A stretch of DNA of 64,000 nt from Helicobacteraceae bacterium (GTDB lineage Bacteria > Campylobacterota > Campylobacteria > Campylobacterales > Sulfurimonadaceae), in the NCBI GenBank assembly GCA_947498025.1, contig CANMJR010000010.1, positions 17,789 to 81,788 on the forward strand, in the 5' to 3' direction. Under the pieces are notes generated by a model. The model was not told where the DNA came from and did no database searches. It saw only the letters and a program-made list of their open reading frames with translations. The translations under genes were made by a program, and so were the position numbers. Below are positions 56,383 to 63,055 of this stretch, piece after piece. How positions within the stretch are numbered: position 1 is the stretch's first letter; each line of letters opens with the position of its first letter.

Positions 56383-56460
56383 TTAAAATAGCTTACCCCA
56401 CTTTTTACCCCACTTTTGATAATTACCCCATAACGCCAATAACTCTATACTATACTTCTT
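56383..56460 (-). pseudogene. Possible integrase C-terminal remnant
   Basis: A 25-codon minus-strand open piece ends IELLALWGNYQKWGKKWGKLF-stop 60 bp after the tRNA. Its Trp/Lys-rich tail resembles the ends of some tRNA-targeting tyrosine recombinases, whose genes usually finish beside the att site. It is cut off upstream by a stop and the IS-like hairpin. A partial degenerate second copy with KLF after an in-frame TAG lies in the second direct repeat. Identity as integrase is a guess. Confidence 0.35.
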
Positions 56461-56480
56461 TTAGGAAAAAATGACATCCT

Positions 56481-56501
56481 CCCCGACCCAGAGGGTCGGG
56501 G
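56481..56501. mobile_element. IS200/IS605-like terminal hairpin remnant
   Basis: GACATCCT-CCCCGACCC-AGA-GGGTCGGGG-TATCCC has a 9-bp perfect stem. The surrounding words (TCCTCCCCGAC... GGTCGGGGTATCC) are like the right ends of TnpB-bearing IS200/IS605-group elements. No TnpA or TnpB frame remains nearby, so this is a scar or a solitary end. Confidence 0.5.
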
Positions 56502-56619
56502 TATCCCACTACAAATCAAATTTCAACTGACCTTGATGTGTTTTGACATAATCTTTCTCTGCAAAATGAAATAAGCCAAAAACAGCTTACCCTACTTAAT
56601 GATTTACATCGTATTTTGA

Positions 56620-57297
56620 TTATGTCTTATATAAATATTCATAATCCATTCTATCTCTGGTCTCGTCAATTAGTTCTGTAATAAGATTGTTTAAATCATC
56701 ATCAATTTTTAAAGTTTCACTGAATGCAGTATATAATCCATCTTTCATCTTATCCAATGATCTATCATCAATAATGGTATGATGAAAATTAATATATATA
56801 GTGTTAAATGTTAATCTAAAACCAGTTGAAATATTCATATTTAAAAATAAAAGATCTGATATGGTTAGTTGATTAATAAAGTAAGACATATTTTTTAACT
56901 CTGATGCAGATGTTATATTTTTAATTAAATATTCATAAAATTCATCCTGGAATTCTTCCAAATCTCCAATGCCGACCCATCCATGCAGTAGTACGTCATG
57001 AAAATAATAAGATTTATCTAATTGAACGTAATGGACAATGAAGTTATAAAATAAAATAGGGTTAGAATCCTTAGTATATAGAATATTCAATTTCTCAACA
57101 AAATTACTAATTGAAATAAAAATACTAGTGTTAACTACATCATATTTGGCTATTTTATTGGTTGATAAAAACTCTTCCAAATCTTCTTTTGTGAAATATT
57201 TTTCAAGTAAAGAAATAATTGGACGGTTTTCTTTTTTCCAATTGTAATAAGTTTTATCGGCTATATCTAATACTTTTTTTATTGATTCTTTCATCAT
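56620..57297 (-). CDS. Mobile-element protein of unknown function with HTH-like N-terminus
   Basis: 225 residues (MM start after GATG). The first 45 residues (KKVLDIADKTYYNWKKENRPIISLLEKYFTKEDLEEFL) look like the small DNA-binding heads found in Campylobacterota phage/plasmid proteins; the rest is an all-helical domain without motifs. It is very AT-rich. It is divergent from the excisionase-like gene, a typical regulator position, and could be the element's repressor. Confidence 0.6.
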   Translation of the reverse strand: MMKESIKKVLDIADKTYYNWKKENRPIISLLEKYFTKEDLEEFLSTNKIAKYDVVNTSIFISISNFVEKLNILYTKDSNPILFYNFIVHYVQLDKSYYFHDVLLHGWVGIGDLEEFQDEFYEYLIKNITSASELKNMSYFINQLTISDLLFLNMNISTGFRLTFNTIYINFHHTIIDDRSLDKMKDGLYTAFSETLKIDDDLNNLITELIDETRDRMDYEYLYKT

Positions 57298-57361
57298 CTA
57301 CCTTTTTAATATTGTCATATATACAATTATACTGTATTTTAATTTATTTTTATGTAAAAAA

Positions 57362-57390
57362 CTTGACATGGTTTTTTAAATTGTATATAA
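57362..57390 (+). promoter_or_regulatory. Consensus sigma-70 promoter of the element
   Basis: TTGACA-N17-TATAAT, exact in both hexamers and spacing, 60 nt before the excisionase-like gene. The A/T palindromic words around it (TTGTATATAATACA; ATATATACAATTATA) lie between the divergent genes and could be repressor sites. Confidence 0.8.
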
Positions 57391-57449
57391 TACACATATA
57401 AATAATTTATTCTTAAAATTATGTAAAATATACAAACAGAGGTTTAAAA

Positions 57450-57659
57450 ATGGTAGACAGAAAAATATCAAACACCGAGCTAGAGGCGAAAGGCTTGACG
57501 GTGGACGGGGTGGAAATAATACCACCTACACCAGAAACAACACAATCTCAAAAAAGAACTAAACGGGAAATAAGCTATTACAAGCTTTTTGGGCGAATAT
57601 ATTATCAAGTTTCAGATTTGATTGAATTTGCAAATAAAAGTAAAACTGTAGCAAGCTAG
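57450..57659 (+). CDS. Small excisionase/AlpA-like DNA-binding protein
   Basis: 69 residues. A polar N-terminus is followed by KREISYYKLFGRIYYQVSDLIEFANKSK, which fits the second half of a MerR-like HTH_17 domain (xxYYKxGxRIRYxxxDLxxF). Such proteins are directionality factors or regulators of integrative elements. It has AGAGG upstream of the ATG. Confidence 0.7.
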   Translation: MVDRKISNTELEAKGLTVDGVEIIPPTPETTQSQKRTKREISYYKLFGRIYYQVSDLIEFANKSKTVAS

Positions 57660-57661
57660 TC

Positions 57662-57712
57662 GTTAGATCCTATATTCAGTTCTTGGCGGGACGCAAATTA
57701 TAGAGATCTAAC
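57662..57712. repeat. Inverted repeat after the excisionase-like gene
   Basis: GTTAGATC and GATCTAAC form an 8-bp stem around 35 nt that also contain TCTTGGCGGGACGC. It may be a structured leader or countertranscript region before the Rep-like gene; it has no strong U-tract. Confidence 0.45.
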
Positions 57713-57802
57713 TTTGAACAACAACACTAACTAAAGCATTGTGGACTGCAATTATACACCCACATACCTTATTTAGTGCCTAAAAATAAAAGGTACACCA
57801 CC

Positions 57803-58570
57803 ATGAAAATTAAACTAAAAAAGAAAGAAAATCAATACGCACAAGTGCATGTTGACATGTTACGCAACAAAAATTTGAGCTTAAAAGCTAAAGGACTTGG
57901 AGCGGTGCTTGAGAGCTACAGCAATGACTTTGATGTGAGCCTAAAAAGTATAGAACTCAACTCAAACGACGGTGCAAAAAGCATTAAAAATGCGATTAAA
58001 GAGCTTGAAAGTGGATATTACTTATTTAGATTTCAAACTCATGATAGCAGTGGTCAATTTGTGACTTATTGGGCATTTGACAGCCAAAAACTAGAAATTG
58101 AATATTTAAAATCAATTATAAATGAACTCGAAAGAGTGGACTTAATCACGACAAGTGATCTATTGTCACCGGGGTACCAAAAAGGTGGGGCGGTGGAAGC
58201 AATCACCGGGGTACCGTTTACGGGGGGCGGCAAAACCACCGACGGTAAAAGCGCCGACGGCTTACGCACTACATATAATAATACTAACTATCAAAACATA
58301 GATTATAAAAATAAACTCTCTAGCGAAAGTGAGAGAGGGATTTTAAAATCTCTTCAATCTTTTAAATCTCATTTTATAGCGAAAAACACAAATCAGTCCT
58401 TTTGCACCAACGGAATAGGCTTTGAGGCTTCTACCCCTTTTAAAATTAACGACAGCGGCTATGTTGTCAATCTCAAAAGTAACAAGATACTCGACAAGGA
58501 GGAAGCACTCAAGATATGGGAATGGCTTTATGGCTTTTACAAAACACAAGCTACACAAGCAGGAGCCTAA
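57803..58570 (+). CDS. Replication-initiator-like helix-turn-helix protein
   Basis: 255 residues from the ATG at 57803 (AAAGG upstream; the track start is a GTG 27 nt earlier). The N-terminal 85 residues (LRNKNLSLKAKGLGAVLESYSNDFDVSLKSIELNS...SIKNAIKELESGYYL) are a winged helix like that of phage replisome organisers and plasmid Rep proteins (wHTH with the LSxKAKG motif). The middle is low-complexity and shows GC-rich codons (GGGGTACC-like), and the C-terminus is unlike any family I know. Role as initiator of the element is inferred. Confidence 0.65.
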   Translation: MKIKLKKKENQYAQVHVDMLRNKNLSLKAKGLGAVLESYSNDFDVSLKSIELNSNDGAKSIKNAIKELESGYYLFRFQTHDSSGQFVTYWAFDSQKLEIEYLKSIINELERVDLITTSDLLSPGYQKGGAVEAITGVPFTGGGKTTDGKSADGLRTTYNNTNYQNIDYKNKLSSESERGILKSLQSFKSHFIAKNTNQSFCTNGIGFEASTPFKINDSGYVVNLKSNKILDKEEALKIWEWLYGFYKTQATQAGA

Positions 58571-58596
58571 CTGCTCCTTACTATATCTTTATCTAA

Positions 58597-58770
58597 GCCC
58601 TATTAGTAGGGTTTACACGAGGGTTTACACCCGGTTTTTTAAATTATTATTGTTCAAAAGTCCATTACTATGACCCTCAGAGTAATGTAATGGCAATTGA
58701 GTATCACTGCTATCCAGGGGGCAGTGATATATAGATTTGATTTTGCATTTTTGCATAAAAAAGTGCAAAA
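58597..58770. repeat. Hairpin and direct-repeat cluster between Rep-like and ParA genes
   Basis: Within 175 bp: a terminator-like CCCTAttagTAGGG; two 12-bp-spaced repeats GGGTTTACAC (58609, 58621); CCATTA...TAATGG / CATTAC...GTAATG; a perfect 9-bp inverted repeat TATCACTGC...GCAGTGATA (58702-58729); and TTTTGCA...TGCAAAA. This density suggests an origin of replication, a partition site for ParA or an oriT. No gene is present from 58571 to 58799. Confidence 0.6.
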
Positions 58771-58799
58771 CAAAATTTATATAAAAAAAGGAAAAAACA

Positions 58800-59621
58800 A
58801 TGTCAAAAAAAGAACAATCAACGACAACAATCTTCGTCTGTATATCTAGTAAGGGAGGCGTCGGTAAAACGACAGTTTCAAACATGTTGGCTAGCTATAT
58901 ATACAACCAGACCAATACTCCGGTCAACTATTTTGAGGTTGACCAAGAGAACCAAAATGTAAAGAGCCTCTCAAAGAGCCAAATACTAAATCCAAGTTTG
59001 GTAGCACTTGAGAATCTTAAAAAACTTTTGGAGGAGTCAATCATGTGGGAGGGAGATACGGTCTTAGATATTGGCGGGAACGCCAGCACGACTACATTTA
59101 TCAACCATTTAAAGCTCACCGGTGGCTTCCTTGCTAAGACTATTTATTTCATCCCCCTAAGTGAGAGCGATCAAGATATCATCAATGCGAAAGACACGCA
59201 CAGCTCAATTCGAGAGTTTGATCAAGAGTCCCAAATCGTTTATGTTCTCAACAAATGTCAAAATAAATCAAATGTTGAATTAACAAATCGCCAATTTATA
59301 AACTTCCATGGTAGTGATATATTGGGAGTCGAGCCCACAACGATGGACAAACACACCACCTACATCGCCATGGACTACAACACTATTTACAATGTAACCG
59401 GGCGACTCGGCAAGACCATTTATGAGCTCAGTAGTGATAACTATGACGACGAGTACAAAACCGTCGCTCAGGAATTTTTCAAAGATAAATCCAATCAAGA
59501 CCTTTACAAGCAAGTTCGTAGGTTAATGTTTCTCAAGGAAATGACATCAATTGCACGAGAGGTGGTCGAGAAGGAGTATCTAGATTTATTTGCTCAAATC
59601 AAAAAAATCCAAAAGAGTTAA
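58800..59621 (+). CDS. ParA/MinD-like partition ATPase
   Basis: 273 residues. The deviant Walker A is SSKGGVGKTTVSN (signature Lys present), then EVDQENQNV (A') and DIGGNASTTTF (Walker B-like). No ParB-like gene follows directly; the next gene is a helical membrane protein. Position before the coupling-protein gene suggests a role in plasmid-form partition or in positioning the transfer machinery. AAAAAGGAAA precedes the ATG. Confidence 0.88.
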   Translation: MSKKEQSTTTIFVCISSKGGVGKTTVSNMLASYIYNQTNTPVNYFEVDQENQNVKSLSKSQILNPSLVALENLKKLLEESIMWEGDTVLDIGGNASTTTFINHLKLTGGFLAKTIYFIPLSESDQDIINAKDTHSSIREFDQESQIVYVLNKCQNKSNVELTNRQFINFHGSDILGVEPTTMDKHTTYIAMDYNTIYNVTGRLGKTIYELSSDNYDDEYKTVAQEFFKDKSNQDLYKQVRRLMFLKEMTSIAREVVEKEYLDLFAQIKKIQKS

Positions 59622-59623
59622 AA

Positions 59624-60010
59624 ATGAGCAGCGAAATGACCTTTAAACAGGTCGAAGCCTTAATCGAGGAGATTAAAATCATCACACCCACTATCGAGAG
59701 CCTGCTCTCGGTGGCCAAAGATGTTAATGGCATTAACGTCCTCGCTGGTCAAAATATCAAAACACTTCAAACCACAATCAAAGAGTTTGAAAAAGTTTTA
59801 ATGACCGCGGTCGCCAAAGGCATCGATTCAAAAATCGAAAAGCTCAAAGAGTTTGACGAGTTTGAACGTCGAATCGTAAAAAATGTTCAAATCATCAAAA
59901 ACGCGGCAGACAAAATCAAGCCAATTCAAACAATCAACTCCCTCCTAACATTTGGAGTTGGTTTTTTAGTTGGTGCAATCGCCTTATTCTTAATTTTAAA
60001 GGGAGTCTAA
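59624..60010 (+). CDS. Helical tail-anchored protein of the transfer module
   Basis: 128 residues: a long amphipathic coiled-coil body (about 5-100) and one C-terminal membrane helix (about 105-124, LLTFGVGFLVGAIALFLIL). It lies 2 nt after parA and is abutted by the coupling-protein gene, so the three are co-translated. Its form recalls accessory proteins that bring ParA or a DNA-processing protein to the membrane. No family recognised. Confidence 0.65.
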   Translation: MSSEMTFKQVEALIEEIKIITPTIESLLSVAKDVNGINVLAGQNIKTLQTTIKEFEKVLMTAVAKGIDSKIEKLKEFDEFERRIVKNVQIIKNAADKIKPIQTINSLLTFGVGFLVGAIALFLILKGV

Positions 60011-61672
60011 ATGGGCTATCAAATATTCCAAGAAACAGCCCTCAAAGCGAAGCTGGCAGGGGCTTATCTCAGTAAGGTTATCGAGTTCACGATTATTATT
60101 CAGGTGTTTATCTTCAGTTTTTATTTCACTCAAGCACTTAAAAAAGAAGGCTTTAATCCAGCGATTTACGCAAAATCTTTTTTTCATCAAAATTTGAGCA
60201 AGGAGGAAAGACATCACGAAGATCTACTTGTCCAAAACTATCAACTGCCCCTGATATACAGCTCTGTAATATGGTTTTTACCATTTTTAATTTTTTTGAT
60301 TTTTCAAAAAAAACAAAAAAACAAAGAAGAAAAAGAGCATAAAGGAGCAAAGCTAATCAGCACAAAAGACCTGGTAAAAGCGCTCAAAATCTACAAAAAC
60401 AAGTACCTCCAAATCGGCGGCTATAGCAAGCATACGCATATCCTGATAGAGGAGGATGATATCAATTACAAGAGGCACAAAGAGCAAGAGCTAGAATATC
60501 GCAAGTACACGATTGAAATCCCAGAAAAGTTTGAGACCAGCCACTTCGCGATAATCGGGCGGAGCGGGTCAGGAAAGACTAGCCTAATCAATCCCTTAAT
60601 TGAGCAGATAATTGACCGCCAAGACAGAATGATAATCCACGATTATAAACAGGATTTTTTCAAGAATTTTTACACCGAGGACATGCATATATTCAACCCT
60701 GCTATCGCTGATGTATGCTTGAAATGGAACATCTTCAACGACATATACAACCATGAGGATATCATCGCCGTCGCTCACTCGCTCATCCCGGCCGCGAGCG
60801 AAAAAGAAGACCCTTTTTGGAAAAACGCGAGCCGTGACATACTTATCGCGTGTCTGATATATCTAAGCACGATAAAGCAGACCAGTAACAAAGCTATCTA
60901 CTATCTAGTCAACCAGACCAATACGGAGATACAGGAGTATCTACTAAGTGTTGATACGACCGTCAAATATACTCATATATTCGAGAAAAGCAACGCAAAA
61001 ACATTGAATAGTGTCATGTCTGTATTCCGTACATACATCAGATGTTTCGACTATCTCAAGGATATTGACGGAAGCTTTAGCGTCAAAAAATGGGCGCAAA
61101 ACGGAGCATCGACCATCATAGTCATGAACGACGAGAGTATTAAGGATTCTATAGCACCGGCTCTCACACTCTTCATCGACCTCACTAGTCGTGCTCTGCT
61201 CATGCAGGAGGACCGTGACGACCGGACTGTGTTCATGCTTGATGAGTTCGGGCGGCTTAACCGCATGAATAGTGTAGTCGACCTGCTCACTAACGGTCGG
61301 AGTAAAGGCACATCAGTCTATATCGCGGCGCAAGAATTGGCACAAATCGACGAGAAATACGGCAAAAATGGACGAAAAACAATTATAAACAACTGCTCAA
61401 ACCAAGTGTTTTTCAGTGCGAACGATGCCGAGTCGGCCAAAGAGTTCGCCGCACAAATAGGCGAATCGGAAACTCTTGCAAAGGATGAAAGCATCCAGCA
61501 CAAGACCGAAGGGGACGACATGGATAGTCTCAACGTGAGAAATCATCTTCAGACCAAGACAGTAGTTCTAGCCAGCGAGATTCAAAATCTCAAAGAGCGC
61601 GAGTGTTTCGTAAAAATCGCCAATCAAAATTGGTGCAAAACCAAAGTCTACATTCAAAAAAAAGGAGTGTAA
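60011..61672 (+). CDS. Type IV coupling protein (TraD/VirD4-like ATPase)
   Basis: 553 residues. Two N-terminal membrane segments (about 22-42, 80-97); Walker A GRSGSGKTS (about 183); Walker B FMLDEFGRL (about 413); QELAQIDEKYG is the TraD/TrwB arginine-finger region. DPFWKNASRDILIACL and NNCSNQVFFSANDAESA are further T4CP/TraG_D_C motifs. It pumps the relaxosome DNA to a type IV secretion channel. Its presence marks a mobilisable or conjugative element. GC-richer codons (TCG, GAC, CTC) than its neighbours suggest a different history. Confidence 0.92.
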   Translation: MGYQIFQETALKAKLAGAYLSKVIEFTIIIQVFIFSFYFTQALKKEGFNPAIYAKSFFHQNLSKEERHHEDLLVQNYQLPLIYSSVIWFLPFLIFLIFQKKQKNKEEKEHKGAKLISTKDLVKALKIYKNKYLQIGGYSKHTHILIEEDDINYKRHKEQELEYRKYTIEIPEKFETSHFAIIGRSGSGKTSLINPLIEQIIDRQDRMIIHDYKQDFFKNFYTEDMHIFNPAIADVCLKWNIFNDIYNHEDIIAVAHSLIPAASEKEDPFWKNASRDILIACLIYLSTIKQTSNKAIYYLVNQTNTEIQEYLLSVDTTVKYTHIFEKSNAKTLNSVMSVFRTYIRCFDYLKDIDGSFSVKKWAQNGASTIIVMNDESIKDSIAPALTLFIDLTSRALLMQEDRDDRTVFMLDEFGRLNRMNSVVDLLTNGRSKGTSVYIAAQELAQIDEKYGKNGRKTIINNCSNQVFFSANDAESAKEFAAQIGESETLAKDESIQHKTEGDDMDSLNVRNHLQTKTVVLASEIQNLKERECFVKIANQNWCKTKVYIQKKGV

Positions 61673-61673
61673 C

Positions 61674-61826
61674 ATGAGTTACGACCACGATTACAATATC
61701 AACAATCAAGCCTTCGGGCGGAAGACTAATCTGCCGCCGCCCGACAAAAATTTCAAGGAAAATAAATTTATTATTTTTCTTTTCCTCGCCGCTTGTCTAG
61801 GTATTTACCTAGGTTTAAAATATTAA
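61674..61826 (+). CDS. 50-aa single-TM protein downstream of the coupling protein
   Basis: Not in the ORF track. The ATG follows AAAGGAGTGTAAC, one nt after the coupling-protein stop. It has a polar N-terminus (SYDHDYNINNQ), a Pro-rich stretch (LPPPDK) and one hydrophobic helix (about 32-48, FIIFLFLAACLGIYLGL). Possibly a small transfer-channel component; no homologue recognised. Confidence 0.7.
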   Translation: MSYDHDYNINNQAFGRKTNLPPPDKNFKENKFIIFLFLAACLGIYLGLKY

Positions 61827-61840
61827 AAAAAGGAAAAAAA

Positions 61841-62215
61841 ATGCTAGAAAATTTAAAAATGAAAACACTAGAGATAGACGGCAACGCCCTAAAATATTGG
61901 GCTCACATAAAAAAACATGAGGACGAAAAGTACATCACATTTGGAGTGAAGATTTATCAATATTTCATTCAAAAAGACGAAGATTTTTGCACAAGAAAGA
62001 ATTATTATGAGTACGTGAAAGCGCTTAGAATCGATGGTTTCGAGGAAATTGAGTTTTATTACGTCATGATGGCCGGAGCCACCATGAATGAGATACAAAG
62101 GATGCGAAAAACTAAGAACTATGAAACTGAAGAATCACAAGTTGAGAGGTTTGCGTTTATAGTTCGAAGCGTGCAAAAAGGCTTTTTAGCCTCTCACTAC
62201 GATCAAAAGGAGTAG
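61841..62215 (+). CDS. Element-encoded protein of unknown function
   Basis: About 124 residues from the ATG at 61841, which has AAAAAGG before it; the track start at 61793 is inside the preceding 50-aa gene. It is soluble, rich in Tyr/Phe and charged residues (GVKIYQYFIQKDEDFC, FYYVMMAGATMNEIQRM). No motif recognised. Confidence 0.65.
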   Translation: MLENLKMKTLEIDGNALKYWAHIKKHEDEKYITFGVKIYQYFIQKDEDFCTRKNYYEYVKALRIDGFEEIEFYYVMMAGATMNEIQRMRKTKNYETEESQVERFAFIVRSVQKGFLASHYDQKE

Positions 62216-62217
62216 CG

Positions 62218-62439
62218 ATGATAGATTTATGCTATGTGAAAAACAATCCGTACGAATTTAAAATTTGCGAAAATCAACATTTAAATTTAGGGAGCGAGAA
62301 AACATGTGAGAATGAAGATTGTAATAGCTCAACTCTTAGTTCTAGAAATGTCAAAAAATGGGCAAAAAAAGAGCAAGAGTTTTGGGCTGCCGATGGCTTT
62401 ATGAGCCAAGAGCAGGTTATGCTCATCCCGCAATTTTAA
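62218..62439 (+). CDS. Small Cys-containing protein of unknown function
   Basis: 73 residues, 2 nt after the preceding stop (AAAAGGAG upstream). Four Cys (LCY, ICE, TCEN, EDCN) hint at metal binding but not in a standard finger spacing. The C-terminal half is charged (KKWAKKEQEFWAADGFM). Unknown. Confidence 0.6.
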   Translation: MIDLCYVKNNPYEFKICENQHLNLGSEKTCENEDCNSSTLSSRNVKKWAKKEQEFWAADGFMSQEQVMLIPQF

Positions 62440-62448
62440 GGAGGGCAC

Positions 62449-63054
62449 ATGAAAAAATTACTAATCGTTATATCGTTTTTCATGATTGCAGCACTAGCAC
62501 TAAACGCTAGTGCTGCAGGGCAATTTTTTGAGAAAATCGATGCTGCAACTTATACAGTTGTTGCAATCGATTCAAATCAAACCACTACATTTGCAACAGC
62601 AACTGCAGTTTCGCAAAATGGCTATTTGCTCAGCTTTGCACATCTTTTTACAAACAATCAGAGTGTTCAATATTTTGACAAAAAAACGGATAGTCTAAAA
62701 GATGTAAAAATCGAGCTTTTGGATTTTGAATCAGATATTGCAATTTTAAAAATAGATTTTTGTGATAATTTTTTTGAAATTGCTGGAGATGAACAAGTTT
62801 CAGATTTTGTTTTATTGGCTGATAAATCAGCAATGTTTAAACAATCGAAAAGTTACACAAACGTAGGATTTACGACTTTTCAAGACGATTCAAACATCAT
62901 TATTCGTACAATGATTGACTTAAAAACTGCTTCAGGTTCTTCTGTTGTAAACAACGATAATGGATATTTGATAGGTTTATTTGATGTAGCAGTTGATAAT
63001 CGAAGCGCAATCGTTAAAAAAATTCCGCAACGCATTAAAAAAATAGTGCAATAA
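62449..63054 (+). CDS. Exported trypsin-fold protein
   Basis: 201 residues with an excellent site (AAGGAGGG). A signal peptide (MKKLLIVISFFMIAALALNASA) is followed by a single S1/HtrA-like domain: AHLF (His in SFAHLFT), the Asp in ESDIAILKID, and ASGSSVVNNDNGYLIGL, which aligns with GNSGGPVxNxxGxVIGI but lacks one or both usual Gly residues. There is no PDZ domain. It may be an active minimal protease or an inactive derivative. It is coupled to the next exported protein (2 nt). Confidence 0.8.
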   Translation: MKKLLIVISFFMIAALALNASAAGQFFEKIDAATYTVVAIDSNQTTTFATATAVSQNGYLLSFAHLFTNNQSVQYFDKKTDSLKDVKIELLDFESDIAILKIDFCDNFFEIAGDEQVSDFVLLADKSAMFKQSKSYTNVGFTTFQDDSNIIIRTMIDLKTASGSSVVNNDNGYLIGLFDVAVDNRSAIVKKIPQRIKKIVQ

Positions 63055-63055
63055 A

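Larger units (their letters stand above)
56377..56597. repeat. Imperfect 27-bp direct repeats beside the tRNA
   Basis: ATAAGCTTAAAATAGCTTAC... (56377-56403) and ATAAGCCAAAAACAGCTTAC... (56571-56597) agree at 23 of 27 positions. They flank the 167 bp that contain the integrase-like tail and IS-like hairpin. They could be remnants of two attachment or integrase 3' ends left by successive integrations at the tRNA. Confidence 0.6.
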
